In this document: piece by piece, positions 43,091-56,659 of the stretch
Position numbering within the stretch: position 1 is the stretch's first letter
Layout of the letters: every line of letters begins with the position of its first letter
Assembly (NCBI GenBank): GCA_029204225.1
Contig: CM055092.1
Coordinates: 26,704,320-26,768,319, forward strand
From: Diphasiastrum complanatum
Lineage: Eukaryota > Streptophyta > Lycopodiopsida > Lycopodiales > Lycopodiaceae
DNA: 64,000 bases
Direction of reading: 5' to 3'
Notes under the pieces: generated by a model
Databases searched by the model: none
Seen by the model: only the letters and a program-made list of their open reading frames with translations
What the model was told of the DNA's origin: nothing
Position numbers and translations under genes: made by a program

Positions 43091-45114
43091 CCACACGGAC
43101 TAGCTCGCCGACAGGACGTTGGTTGCTTTCTTTTTTATTGGGCACATGACCATCACATTCCTTATTGCCCAAGGAAGAGATGATGAAGTCATTTGCCCAA
43201 GGAAGAGTTGAAGGAGTCGGTTGCCAAACTAGGAGCAAGTAAATAAAGGCTTTATCGAGTGGCAGCCCCCGGTCTTTTATTTGCATGTGATCGACTACGC
43301 ATATTACGTCCATGTCAAGTATGTGGGGATTCGAAATAATTCTTAACATGGATAACCAGTCACTCCAATGTATGAGGTTATTAATTATGCCTCATCATTC
43401 CGAGCTTGGCCAGTAATGTAATTAATAATCTTATGATGACCCAGACCTATAATTGGACATAGGAGCACTTGCATGGTGTTTGACTGTTATAATGCAAGAA
43501 TTGGCTTATTTAGGTTGCTTGGAGATTCTAAGAGATATATTCTCTCCTCATGGGAGAAAATATTTACTATGGAAACTCGCCCATCTCCCTATTGGATTAT
43601 TTGATCTATGAGCCAAGGTCCCCTTCTCTCTTTCATGGGGTTGAAGTGGTTAGAATATTGAGTAGTCATTTCTTGTTGATTGGGCGGTTTTGCTCCACAG
43701 GTGTCTTTTTGGTTGCATGCAACAAGATCTAGTCGGATCTTCACTTGGCAATCCTTACAACGCCACACGTTAGTTCTTCATGTGCCACATGTCCAGGTGG
43801 AATCATGTGCAAATATTGGTGAGATTTCCTATGATACTGACTAGTGGCAAGATTCTTATAATACTGACTAGTGCCAAGGTGCTCAGAGAATGTCATGTGA
43901 AACTCCAACTTGCTTGCATCTTTTGAACTATGCCTTGAACTCCACAACTATGTCATATAAATATGAAGATGACTTTGCATTGTGTCATAAACATAGATTA
44001 GTATCAGTGTTCAGGAAACTTTTATTGTTATCCTCAAAAATTCACACTTTTTGAAGTGTCTTGATTTTTTAAGAACTATTAGTCATGAAAAAGATTTATT
44101 TGGGTATATAAAAATTGTCAAGATTTTCAAGACTTCGATTTTTGAGAAAAGATGCTGATTTATTCCTATACTTTGTCGACTTCCTCAAACATTTGATATG
44201 TTATTAGTTGAAAAAATTGCATCATGAGAAGTCTCCTGAATATTTGAAACTTGAATCGCGAAAAATAGTAGTCTCCTAATAATATGTAATACATAATCAA
44301 CCACAAAAATGGTGTCTCATGATAAAACATTTAACGTTTATTGCATATTTATAAATCAAATTGAGACTTAGAAATATAAAGATTTGCTAATTTCAAACAA
44401 CATTTTGAACTAAATATTCTAAAACGGTGCATCAATCGAGGCTTAGATCTGTTTGTATCACACCTTTATAAGTTGAACTCGACACTAATTAAAACCTTGA
44501 AAGAATGAATAGTAAATTCACTAACCATGAAAACTTGATGACAAAATTATGTATGCATATTTCAATGCAGTCAATATTGTGTTTGTGTTTTCAATTCGTG
44601 TTTTTACTTAATGATTCCAAGAGTCCGTTTCACAAATTTAGTCACCATTGCAATGACAAATTACAATTTTCTAAATTCAACAATCATGCAGAGCTGCATA
44701 AGCGCAATTTCATCATTGTTTGTTTCAAGTTGAAAGTGTATGTAAAATTATTAGAATATTTAAAATTACAATAATTGCAACCATGATTTGACAATAATAA
44801 AAAAATTATACAAATAAACATTCAATATTATGAATAAGTACACACAAAAATAGTGACAATTGAATATTCACAATCTTAATCATCTGTTAAAATTCATTAT
44901 TTCTTTTATTCAATATATACAACTTGGAAAAACTAGTCACAAATTTCATGATTTGATTATCATTCTTCAAGAAATTAGTCAAAATTTTAGGATTTATTAT
45001 TCATGAGTATCTACATTGTCAATAATCACACTATCATTTAACATTGACACCAATACACAAAGTAGGAAAACACCTCACGACACACTTATCACTATTTTAC
45101 ACAACTTAAGAAAG

Positions 45115-45117
<3 letters not shown>
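43091..45117. other. Intergenic AT-rich sequence
   Basis: Upstream of the GNAT gene. No gene, domain or clear mobile element was recognised. It becomes strongly AT-rich after 44000. Confidence 0.4.

Positions 45118-45182
<65 letters not shown>
45118..45182. repeat. (GA)n microsatellite
   Basis: About 32 uninterrupted GA units, with more GA/G-rich sequence at 45357-45420. Confidence 0.97.
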
Positions 45183-45185
<3 letters not shown>

Positions 45186-45829
45186 TATGTTGTTATTATG
45201 GAGAAAGACCGATTCCTATTTTGACATTGGACCATGTGTGCCCTAAAATTCCAATGACATGTAGCTAGCGGTTTTCCATGCTAAAAACTGGATGAGCTAG
45301 TTGAGATTTTGGAATCTAGCATGGTCCAAAATATGAATGATTTCTGGAATATTCTAGAGAGAGAGGGGGGGGGAGGAGGAGAGATCACCAGGTGGGGGAA
45401 GAGGAAAAAGGAGAGAGGAGAGTGATCGATCGAGAGGGAGTGATTGTTATATTGTTTGCAAGGTGGTCCTCATTGTTTTTTATCCTTATCAATTTTGCGT
45501 AAAAGAGGAGCGAAGGGATAGAGCACGCTTCTTTGCGAAATCCAAATTGCTTTTGTTTTTGGAGGCAAAGTGTAATCAATAATTTGTTATTTTTAAAAGA
45601 ACATATAGGTATGATATGTTGGGAAGGCATGTAGGGAAGAAACCACTACGAAAGAACGTGTGTGTGTGATAGAAATGCTTGAAAGATTTGTTAGAGATGT
45701 AGGCTTACAAGTAACTCCTGGATTTGTGATCTATGATTGAGTGATGTAGTTTTCTCCTCTAATTACGTTCAACATTTACTAGCTATTAGTAGGTCAGGTT
45801 AGGGTTTTGTGAGAAAGAGAGCATAGAGA

Positions 45830-46620
45830 GAAAGAGGCCACGTTTTTTTCAACCTAGCATAGATTCGAGAGGAAAAATAGCCATAAAGTGAAGCACTATT
45901 GAGTGCTCAATACTCAACTTTTGTAGATAAAGTACTAGTAGATTGCTTCTTGCTATCCCAAGCAATAGTTTTTGTGCCTACACTTAATGAAAAACTAGCA
46001 ACAAATTTCTTGTCATCAGTACTTCCTAACCAAGCAACCCACTAAAATTGATTGCTCTTCTTGTCCATATCTCAAGCCATAGTTAATTGTCCCTCTTAAT
46101 TCTCCAAATTCTATTAGCAGCTTTCCAATGCATTTCTGTAGGGTCAACCATAGATTGACTTACCAAACCAAGAGAGAAAGATATATTTGAACAAGTATGT
46201 GTGAGGTAAATCAAACCTCCAACTAGTTGCTATATGGGATGTAATAGACTTAATTGCATCAATGTGGATTGGGCCATCTCCATAATGGTTTGTTCTTTCT
46301 CTCTACAACACCATTCTATTTGTGGTGTATATGGAGTAGTTACTTGTCTTCTGATCTCTTGCTACTTACAAAACTCATTGAAAGTATTTGACAAGTACTC
46401 TCTACCATTATTAAATCTAACAATTTTGCTTTAACAGATACTTTGCTTTTTGACAAAATTCTTGAATTCACATGAACAAGTACATTCATTTGATTTTTGA
46501 GACATGAGATAGATCCACGTCTTGTTGTTAAAATCATCAATAGGTATAAAGAAATTATAAGAGCCACTTGTAAGACTTGTTCGCATTGGTCTGCAAACAT
46601 TCATAGGGATGATTTTCAAA
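45830..46620 (-). pseudogene. Copia remnant: integrase joined to RT end and RNase H
   Basis: In element order: integrase core (YNFFIPIDDFNNKTWIYL with the catalytic Asp, NNGREYLS, TPYTPQ), then a direct jump near 46240 to the end of RT (LVGGLIYLTHTCSN, PTEMHWKAANRI) and RNase H pieces (ending near 45850). Frames change often. The joint deletes the integrase tail and most of RT. Confidence 0.7.
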
Positions 46621-46922
46621 TTCCTTTGTGCTCTGTTTAATTCATTTTCTAAAAATATTTTTATATGTTATTTTTCTAAGATGTTTCACATATCTTTCAG
46701 TATAGCATGATCTATGATAGTCTACTTACGAAATTATATCTCTTCCACAATTGTAGAGTATGCGTATTTATATGCCCAAATCTTTGATGTCACAAGCTGC
46801 TTTGGTGTGAGAAATGTTGGTGGTGTATTGAGATTATCAGCTCTAACAGATACCAACGGATTAAAACAATAATGAATAAGCATGTGGTCCTAGTTACAGA
46901 CTCAAATCAATTGCTAAAGTTC

Positions 46923-46965
<43 letters not shown>

Positions 46966-49900
46966 ACATAATTACTAACTCTAAGAGAGCTATCTAGAAA
47001 AATGAGTGAATATTTTCAATGTCATTGTGATACTCAATGAAAATATTTTCACTTTTTTGCATGGTATTATCAATGTCATTGTGACACTCAACCACCTGAC
47101 ATATACCAACAAATAGCAAGTCTTATGACTACCACCAGGCAGTCCCATGCAAGAGGTGGTGGTGCAACCCACAACCACAATGTGACTAAAAGAAACATCT
47201 AAACTTTGCCACAAGATATTTTCTACAACTATTCATGTTGCCCTCTTTCAATGCCGAAAACATATGCAAGTACGCGTAAGGATGTGAGCAAGCATGAATG
47301 AGGTGCAAATAGCAAGACTGTAGGTCACCTGGATGGCACAAGTGCAAACAACACACACTCACATGGCTCAGACCCTGAAGCCTACTACACATCCAACACA
47401 ATAAAATCCTTAAAAGCTTTGTTATCATGAGAAAAGGATGAAGGACATTGTCCTTTCAAAAAAATTGATGAAGATAAGTGAGTTTATAGCCCAATCATGA
47501 GCTCTGCCTCCCTGGAGTGCAATAGTGTTGTCCAACCTTCATAGAAGGATTGCAAAACTCTAAAAAAAAGCTTGTATTTTCAAGATTCACAAATTTTTGT
47601 AAACATAAGATTAAAAAAAAAAAAAAAAGGCTGCACAATTTCTAGTAAAGTTCATAAGATTACGCTTAAATTTAACTAAGCTTTAGCTGTAATGTTTTGG
47701 TTGCAAAAGTGCCAAACTACCAATAAGTATATAATCTTTGTAAATGCAAAGATAGAATAATGCAAGATCTTCCAGTTGCTATGTATATGTAAATGAGCGA
47801 TTGAAGAACATAGAGATTCAAATAGGATTTTCAGAAAAGATACTCAAGCAGAGATCAAACGACCAGAACGGGTCTTCTAGTAGAAGGTTGAAGTTTAAAC
47901 AATATCCACCGTGATCCCTCTTAAGGTGGAATTTTGTTTTTCCAAAAAAAAATATGGCTGTTGAAGTGGCACCCTTTCGTCAAAACTATATTTATTATAA
48001 TTACAACAGTGACCCTTCCCATTGGCAATGAATATGGGCTCATATTGTATCACCCTTTATGTTGTGAATTTTTTTGATGCATTCATAATATGTAGAATGT
48101 TTGGATCTCTTTGATATCTTTACCTTGACCATATTCTTTTAATAACAAAACAAGTCCATCTGCAATTTTCAAAAATATAGTTATGCTAACTTCCATATCA
48201 AATCTCTAGTTTCCTACTTGGTTTTTTTAACAAACTATGGGAATAAGATTTGCATGAAAAATAGTGGATGAAAAACTAGATGTCCTCTAATGTACACCAT
48301 TGTCAATGTTTTCAATATTAGCATACAGACTAAAAAATCATAAAACTATAGAAGAAAATATACCTAATTTTCCGAAGATAGTGAATGGTGAAAATTAAGT
48401 GGGTGTTTCTCTAACAATCAAAACAAAACTAGGGATAAACTTGGTCTCAAGAGAGTTTGCACTCAGGCTGGTGTCCAATGATGTCAATAAGGACATTAGA
48501 GGGTCACAAAATAGTATGCTTGTTTTATCTTCCTATCAAGTTCATTATACTCTCAAAGACTCTATCTAAATGCTAACACTTCAATTCTAGTCATTTATCA
48601 TAGAAAACAAAGTAAGATGTGATGCTTTGATTTGAATTTGAATTCTTGCAAATGGTGATAAACTAAGTTTTCTAAATTCTAGAACAATGATGATTCTGCA
48701 TTAGATCCATATGCTAGTGATGGGTTGGTGATGGAGGTTGAATCTTTCTAGTTGGATGAAACTCTAAAACATATGAAAAAATGTGTTTTTGTGAAAGCCT
48801 TCTAGATCTTGATGAGTTGAATTTATTTGATTTTTTCGGTTGAATCCAATTGTTTTGCAATGTGATCTTCCCAACTAGTGATCAGGGGGTTGGTGATGGG
48901 CCGAAATCTTCATAGCTAGCAACAAAGATTGTTGAAGGTCACTATTCTAACAAAGGACAAAGCCTATTTTTTTACATTCATGCTGAAAAGTGCATTTTGA
49001 GAAATATGCCAAGTAAAATGGTGCACTAGTCTCCCCATATAAGTGTAAGTAACTCTTATCCAGGTCAAATTCTTTAAGAAGGGAGTATTGTATTGTGTTG
49101 GCATTCTACTTCATATGTTTGAAGTGGAATCATGCAAAGAACTTCAGCCTTTGGGAATTATGGTTTTAGTTTTGCACGTGATTTGTTAGCATTGCCTTGC
49201 AAAAGAATACTATATGTTCAAGTCGGTCAATCAAGGTTTGTAAACATCAATATGAAAGTCAATGCCTTAGATTATATTAAGGTATGTGTGCACAAAATGC
49301 TTTGTCACACTACTAAGAACTTTATTGCAAGAACCCTATATATGCACTTCTATATGCAAGTCATAAATAGCAAAAAATTCACATTTCTCTCTTTTTCTTG
49401 CATGCACATTCACACTTTAAATTCACCTATATATGCAAGTCATAAATAGCAAAAATTTCATGTCCTTCTACATGCCCAATCTCTAGACCTCCATGATGCA
49501 CCAACATCATCACCAACAACATAAAGATGATTTATATGCATTCACCAAATTATTTCATATTTGTTTTTTATTGTTTTCAAAAATCCACCCATGGACACAC
49601 CTCAAATCAAAGTTCAATCTATGAGATAAGAAAATAAAATGGCAACCTCAATTCCTAGATCAGTAGGATTTGAAAATAGCTAGTTACTTGCAGTCTATCT
49701 TAGACGATCACTTGCATTTAGGAAAATTGTGGCAATGTCTTTGATACCGCAATGTTCTTGATACCGCAATGTTCGCATTTGTGATCATTTGTAAAAGCGA
49801 CATGCAATACATTACTATATCCTTAAGTCTATAGAACTTTTTAAAGCAAAGTTATAGTTCATAAAATGTCCATAAAGAATTTGGGAGAGCACATTACACA

Positions 49901-50050
49901 GCATAAAAAGTCAAAATTAGGGCTATTTCCTCTGCAAAGGTCACTAAAAGACCATTCCTCACTTGCATCAATTATTTTAAGAACAATTATTCTAAGAAAA
50001 AGTGCTTTGTAAAGTTCGAGAGTGAAAGAAAACCAAGAATGCAAATGCTT
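46621..50050. other. Intergenic AT-rich sequence with simple repeats
   Basis: No gene recognised. It contains a (TA)n run at 46926-46963, an A-run at 47611-47628, and a short direct repeat (CCTATATATGCA plus AGTCATAAATAGCAAAAA) at 49332-49380 and 49426-49460. Confidence 0.4.
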
Positions 50051-52535
50051 AACACTTACACAGAGGTAACATTTAGCCAGGGTTGACTGTGATAGATTTT
50101 TGTGTTAAATCTGGCTTTTTGCCTCTTTATTATTGTTATCCATGGTCCATAGATCATGTGCTCAATGCTCAGTGCTTACATTGACTTTTTGCTATAGATC
50201 AGATCCTTAAGTGTTTGTCTTGCAGCATGGTTTTGTTGGGCATTTAACAACAATTCAGTACATAATTGGTTACATTCTCCTGCTGCCCACAAGGACCTGC
50301 AATGGGACACAGGTTGTAGCAATGGAAGAGACAAGTCTAGATAGTGGGAGCAAGGAAGATAACCATCAGTCTCTTGTTTTTCATATCAATACTGGGATTT
50401 GTGCAACAGCCTAGGCTCCTGCTCTTATATGAAAGGTAGGAGATTGGTGGCGGAGATGTCTTTTCTTAGCGTTCTGATAAATAGGGTAATGTTGGCGTAG
50501 CAGATCAATATATCACCTCCGGTTTTTTAAAAAAACCGTATATGTGCACCAACACTGGAATAGACAGGTCTTTGGTGTAGTTATCAGGCTTTTCTGTAAT
50601 GATCTTGACTCTTTAAATGAATGCTATGATCCTTGATGTCTAGATCTTTGGCTGTTCATTTCTAGCAGTTCAGATCTGTTTCCACAGTGGGCACTGGCAT
50701 AGAACAGGGATTGATGAACTGTGAGTGAGTTATTAGTAATCAGCAGAGATTTACTGAGTGGAGGCCATTGCCCAATGAAGTGTTTACAGTTGACAGATTT
50801 CACATTCTAAATTCCAATGTTAGGTTCAAGCCCGTGATAGTGCATAGATGATAGTACATGACTACATACTACTTTACACACATATGATAAGAATGGCACC
50901 TGCTATCCGCAATGCGCAGGCACGCCAACGATCAATCTGTGATCACGATTCGCACTGCACAGGCTAGCTTGATAGCTGACTGCTGTAGCTGGAACAAACT
51001 GCAAATACAGATGGATCGCAATTATACTATATTGACATTTTCCCAGGCTTTCGGGAGGCTTGTGATTGATTGCAATCTAGAGTTTAGATATATCATATGT
51101 TGTAACCTGTAATATTTATATGATCTGCAACGCAATCTGATTTGGGGACAGTGGACACCATGTGCAGTGACCAGACTCATCATCCTAGATTCCTATAAGA
51201 TTTCGTTGGATCTCCTCAAGATCCATCCAAGGAATAGCGGCGAGTCGTCAGACAAATCATATATTGGGTTGACCATATAGCCTGTTGATTTACTACTAGG
51301 CTCTAGCCATGGCCCACACAACCTAGAGCATTGAATCTTTTACATGCGTATCAATCAGCGCTAGTAAAAACGTTCAAGAAACGACAAACACAAACAGCCC
51401 AATCCTTGAAATTCATAATATGTTACCTTTCATATTTGTAGGTTTTTATGGTTTATAATCACTAAATTCTAGTTCTGAATTTTATATTTTAACGTTTAAT
51501 TCTAGCATTTTATCACCTTCCAAGAAATTTTGTGGGTTTTGTGTAAGGCTGGTGTAAAACTTGTTAAGCGCACCGCTTATCATAGTCGGTGGAGCTCTGG
51601 AGCTATTTCACTAGGCCTGTGACTTTGTGATTGATTGGTTAGGCCTTAAGTTGGAGATTAACATGCTGCTGGAACCATTTGTTGACTTAGCTGATTTGTA
51701 AGCGGCGATGGCAATGTAGTGTAGGCTACTTGGAATTTAGAGTGAGCAATTTCGGCGGGTCTTTAGTATGTTGACTGCTGTTCAAACTTCACATGCATTG
51801 CAGATAGATAAAGTTTTAAGCTTATAGAGTCATAGTTCATTGGTCATTTCTTGCAAGTTACTATACTATACTTAGTATACTATATCGGATATAGATACTC
51901 TCAGACTGGGCCTCTCACACGCAAGTCAACGTAATTAGCGAGTTTCTCAGAAAAATAGTAGACATTAAACAAGAAAGAGCATCTGCCAAAAAATCGGATA
52001 AAAGAGAGTACTCAAAAACTGAAAACTCTGAAAATAGATGTTCTTGAACAAGAGAACAAAAAAATAAATGTTCTTGTCCTCACGGAGTCACGCTAGCCCA
52101 GTCGGACAATCCTGTTGCTTGTGGCAACGGAACAGTGTACGTATTGTATGGTCATGTATGCAAAAGCTTGAAATGGGTTGGCAGTTGAAGTAGGAACTAC
52201 CTGGAAGTTGGACTGTATCTATACTCTAGAGTCTAGAACCTGCCACGAAGGGTAAAAATCTGACTTGACTCGACAGCTCAAAACTTAAAAGTGATATTGG
52301 AGTGCCTGGCAAGCAAGAGCCTGCAGAGGCTGAGGTTCTCCGAAAATTAGTTAAAGCGTGGATAGATGATTGAGTATGCATTCGAACTTCGAAGTTTAGT
52401 GGCAAGAGGAAGATTGATTTCGGTCTTTCTCATTCAAAAATTCCATTGACCAATGGTGACTTCGCCATGTTCCTCCTCTCTCAAAACCTATGTTGCTGCA
52501 TATTTTGCACCTTGACGCTATATCCCACCAAGGCG
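50051..52535. other. Intergenic sequence with one possible orphan exon
   Basis: A stretch with a good acceptor (TTTGTCTTGCAG, ending 50224) and 62 open codons to TAG at 50412 could be a last exon of a plus-strand gene, but no partner exons or domain were found. A perfect 18-bp palindrome (CGGTTTTTT / AAAAAACCG around 50520-50540, up to one base) lies nearby. Confidence 0.25.
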
Positions 52536-52735
52536 TTAAACATCCTGCTCATGGAGGCAGATGCTTCCAAATCTATTTAGACAGTTGTGGGGAATAGGGT
52601 ACTCTTCCTTAGTCAACTGCACAAACTGGTCACTAGTGCATGTGATCCTTGAGTGTTTGATTTTTATCTGCCAGGCATAGCCGAGATAAGCCATCAGCCA
52701 CAATCTTACAAGCTTCATCTGTCAAAATTAGATTG
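52536..52735 (-). pseudogene. Possible gypsy RNase H end fragment
   Basis: A minus-strand frame reads KIVADGLSRLCL near 52690, resembling the VADGLSR motif at the end of gypsy RNase H, and ends in stops shortly after. There is no neighbouring RT. Confidence 0.4.
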
Positions 52736-52803
52736 ACGCATATCAGGTATTGCATTGGTTGTAAAGTCCAGATTATCAGTCTCAACGGATTACTAAATTG
52801 TGT

Positions 52804-53316
52804 TTTCTCAGAACAAGGAATTTCTTTCTCGCTTTGCGATTAAGTTTATTGAGAGAAGACTTTGAAATGAGACTCCAACCACATTAACCTGAATGTTCAA
52901 GTAATGCCACTATCACTTTGAAAAAGGAAGGAAGATTATGTCAGAAAGGCATGCAGATGATCACCGATCAACCATGTAGAAGACATTTATCCAAGGAATC
53001 CAAAATATTTTAATTACGTACAGATACAGTCTTGATAATGCCACTTATTGGCCAGATTCGAGTTTCTCAGAACAAGGGATTTCTTTCTCGCTTTGCGATC
53101 AAGTTTATTGAGAGAAGCCTTTGAAATGAGACTCCGACCACATTAACCTGAATGTTCAAGTAATGCCACTATCACTTTGAAAAAGGAAGGAAGATTATGT
53201 CAGAAAGGCATGCAGATGATCACCGATCGACCATGTAGAAGACATTCATCCAAAATCCAAAATATTTCAATTACCAGATACAGTCTTGATAATGCCACTT
53301 ATTGGCCAGATTCGAG
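52804..53316. repeat. Tandem duplication of about 259 bp
   Basis: Copies 52804-53062 and 53063-53316 run from TTTCTCAGAACAAGG to GGCCAGATTCGAG. They differ by about ten substitutions and small deletions in the second copy. No coding content. It lies downstream of the GRF gene. Confidence 0.95.
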
Positions 53317-54006
53317 TTTCTAAACATCAAGAGACACTTACTGATTGCGAAAAAGCCGCAGGCTGTTGCCTAATTAGTTGCAATCTCATGGCTAAATGAT
53401 GCCAAATAGCATGCTGATGAAATCCAAGATGATGAGTACGTAAATTAGACCTGGAAACATTAGAGAAAAAATGCGACTATTGTATCCTCATGAACACAAA
53501 CGATAATGAGAAACATTGAACAATTGGGTTAGTTTGATCAAAACTGAATGTAGCGATTGGAACACTTCGCACTTCTGCAGTATTTTTGCAGCATGAAACG
53601 ATATAATGAAGCTTCTGATCTCTAGCTGCCTACCAGGATAATAGGCCAAAATCAGATGGTGGGTGGTGGGAAACGTTGGAAGCGTTGTTGATTGCAGAAC
53701 CAAACAATGATGGATTCTTGAAGAGAATCGACATGAGAGAAAGATAAGATAGAAGGATGGAACTTCTCCTGGATAGCTGGTAGCTTGTAATGCCGCAAAA
53801 GATGCCTGAAGTAACATATAGCTACCAAATTGGCAACCAGAACAGAATTCTCCCTGTTCATTTTGTAGAAGCATTGTGGTGGAATAACACATCCCGGAGC
53901 CATGCCAACATGGCGGATATATCAGCAACTACAACATCGTGAATACGGAAACAGCAGACGAAATGCAGCATCTGCTGATATTATATATTTCCAGGAAGAT
54001 GATATT
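53317..54006 (-). other. 3' flank and probable 3' UTR of GRF
   Basis: Immediately downstream of the GRF stop (54007-54009). No other gene was recognised; the open frames here have no known domain. A poly(A) signal was not placed with confidence. Confidence 0.5.
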
Positions 54007-56659
54007 TTACGTTGCAACATGGGGAGAACCATGGGTGGCGTGAGATTTTAGATTCTGATCGCATATCACTGCCTCGCGCTTGCCAGAGGCAGGACTACTG
54101 GCGCGGCTGCTGCTGTCAGAAAAGCAGCTGCCAAAAGCCTTTTGCAGCACGCCTGTCGGCGATGGGAGTCGGCAGCTCTCCTGAGGGCTGCTGCTATCAG
54201 GCCTGCCACCATCGCTGAGCAAGCTCAAACCTCTCCCTCCTGTTTTCCTTAGACCGAGACGCGAGCTGGATTGCAATGCTTCGGCCAAAGGTCCTCCCAT
54301 TGAATTCTCCATGCTCATAGGAAACCAGAGAGATTGTTGAGAAGGGTTGGCGTTTGATCCCAGTGTCATCCCCAAGCCTACGTGCATGGATTCCAATCCA
54401 GCTTCTCCATCTTTGGACATGGAAAGTCTGAGAGGCGAGAAGGCGTTTTTGCTTCGCACTGGGCTTGCATTTGCTGAGGCTAGGTCCGAAACAGTTGGAA
54501 GGATGGCGATAGAGAGTTGGGTAGATGATGCATTGCACGTAGGCTTCTCTTCGTCGGCGTCGGACCAAGACAAGGTTGAAGAATCAGCTGCCCTGGATCG
54601 TGGCCAGTCGTCAAAGAAATGGCGGAGAGGTTGATCTTCTGATTTCACTTCCACAGCTGTATCAATGGAGCTGTTTCTAGAGGAAAAGTAGCCGGACTGT
54701 TGCTGTTGACGCTGATCCATGAAAGCACTCAAAGGTGAAATTTCCATCAGCGCAGTCATCTCCTGAGCTTGGAGAGATCTGAGCGGTGAATCGTAGAGGT
54801 AGAAAGAATTGCAGCTTTGTTTTTGCTGGATAAGCGATGGCATCTTGGACAGCTGAGTAGGCCAAGGATGATCAGGCTGGAGATCTGCAGACTGACTACG
54901 CAGTTCATAAAGAAGCCTGCAGCACAATCAAACAGCAATGACATGAGTTTAGAAGGCTTCAGCTGGACTGAGGGTGACAGAATGCTGGAGAAAAGATCAA
55001 AGTCAGAGATAAGAGGTGGAGCGTACCTTGGATCTTTGCTCGTTGACATGGAAGAGGCAGGAGAGTGTGGTGGAAGCTGAAACTGGCTGCTAGGGAGACG
55101 GGCTGAGATGCAGCTAGGATTGACGGACATTTCAGTGGCAGACCCATTGATGAAGGATTTGGTGACATGGGCAGAAACTTGCTGTTGTTGCTGAGAAGAA
55201 TTGACAATCACGGGCGGCCTCGGATCAATGGAATGGGGAGCAGTTCGGGGAAGGGCAACTGATGGAGTTGGCATGTTGGAGGAGGTGGACATGGGGGATG
55301 GTTGCGACAGAGAATTGGTTTGAGCTTCCGCAGCTTTTCTTGATCTATGGCGACCGCGATGCATGTGGCGCTCACAGTACTTTTGCTCCTGAACAACCGG
55401 GCGAGAGCAGCGCCATTTCTTGCCGTCTGTGCGCCTGCATCTCCCGGGTTCCGCATCCATGTTGCTGCTCGATCCCCACCCTACTGCACCAATGATTTCT
55501 TACTCAAAAACAGCAATCAATCAGACAATGCAACCTAATGCTTGACAGATTTGTCATAGAGATAGAATTATTGCAGCTAATCAAGAGGAAAACATCCAGA
55601 TGCAGCTAGGCTACTGATTAGATTGAAACTAACAAGGAAAAATGCAAGCCTATTTGCATTCCTAGAATCGATCAAGCAGGTGGAAATGGAAATGCACCCA
55701 GGCGCTGGCGATGGACATATGGTAGCTAAAATATAATACTCAAGCCATGGGTTGCTAGCTGGAAGAACATCTGCTAAATGCAATATAAAAGAGAGAGTTG
55801 GACAAAAAACTCAAATGAGAGGCATTTCATCTCTCGTAGCAATGGGGGATGATCGAAACAGAGATCTCACCTCCAGATATACCATACGGTGATCCACTGA
55901 GAGCAGCTACACTTTTGCGGATAGGCAAGACCAGATCATTAGGCACAGGATAGCCGTGGATAATGTACTTGTAGATGAGAGCTTGGTGCTGCAGCTCTGC
56001 CCACTGTGAAGGAGTGAAAGTGTATCTCCGTTCAATGGAAGCATCGTAGAGGTTCGACGCCCCTTCTCTCGCCGTAGCCATTTGCATTCCTGCAGTTAAC
56101 ATATCTGCAGATGGTCAGATCACATGAGCTGCATGACAGCAGAAACAATGTCATAGCTTGAGAGCTTTGTTTGTTTATCAGAGAGTGGAAAAACACCTGA
56201 GGATTTATTTAGATACGGATCTTGTTGTTGGTAAGGAAGATGGCGGCCAGTGGGACCTGAGAGGTAGGAAGGGCCGGAGAGCATTCTGGTTTGGCCAGTA
56301 AATGGGGGGGAGTGATCAGCGAGGAGTGCATCGTCAGAGGTGGAGGGAGCACATGAGAGACGGCCAGGATCTCTGCGGATGAGCAACCCCGAGCCACCAT
56401 GGCTGCATATCCTAGCTTGCTTCAACTGCTCTATGCTTTCGTCACGCGAGTTCATCTCTATTTCCAGCTCTGAGCCTGATTGGCTTCGCTTCAGCATTCC
56501 TCTACCGGGAAGGAGTATCTCTGCACCACCCTGAGCTAGCATCCTTGCTCTGTTTTCTGTCATCTCCGATGTCAAGCTCCCCAGCGTTCTGTCGCCAAAT
56601 CCCACATTGCTTTCATGGACGCCCAGCGACTTTCCCATCGACCCAACAGGGAAATCCAT
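54007..56659 (-). CDS. GRF: GROWTH-REGULATING FACTOR transcription factor
   Basis: Four minus-strand exons, 56197-56659, 55871-56089, 55027-55480 and 54007-54916, with GT-AG introns and consistent phases (1, 1, 2), give 681 residues. The QLQ domain (about 179-214, [18 protein letters not shown] through [11 protein letters not shown]) binds GIF coactivators. The WRC domain has the C3H zinc pattern C242, C252, C263, H266 and a basic tail RGRHRSRK that serves as nuclear signal and DNA-binding surface. The C-terminus keeps the FFD (HFFDDWP, near 479), TQL (about 511) and GGPL (586-589) motifs. GRFs promote cell proliferation in growing organs. ATG 56659 was chosen as the first Met after an acceptor-like CTGCAG; a 5' UTR intron is likely. 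The gene looks intact. Its length is at the long end for the family. Confidence 0.93.
55326..55346 (-). promoter_or_regulatory. Degenerate miR396 target site in GRF
   Basis: In most seed-plant GRFs a site for miR396 lies at the end of the WRC region, over codons for R-S-R-K-P-V-E. Here the same position encodes R-S-R-K-A-A-E with sequence AGATCAAGAAAAGCTGCGGAA. The central CAAGAAA and final GGAA are kept. About five bases differ from the canonical site, one opposite miRNA position 5. Regulation may be weak or absent. Confidence 0.5.

Noticed and set aside
42875-43096. Serine-rich and Arg-Glu repeat proteins around 43 kb
   Set aside because: These are translations of the GA/CT microsatellite and shifted frames of GNAT exon 1.
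45016-45246. ORF with a long Arg-Glu repeat
   Set aside because: It is the (GA)n microsatellite read in frame; nothing else supports a gene.
50224-50414. Possible terminal exon on the plus strand
   Set aside because: A good acceptor and an open frame, but no domain, no upstream exons and no family recognised.
54347-54634. Plus-strand ORFs over GRF exon 4
   Set aside because: They are antisense shadows of the GRF coding sequence.
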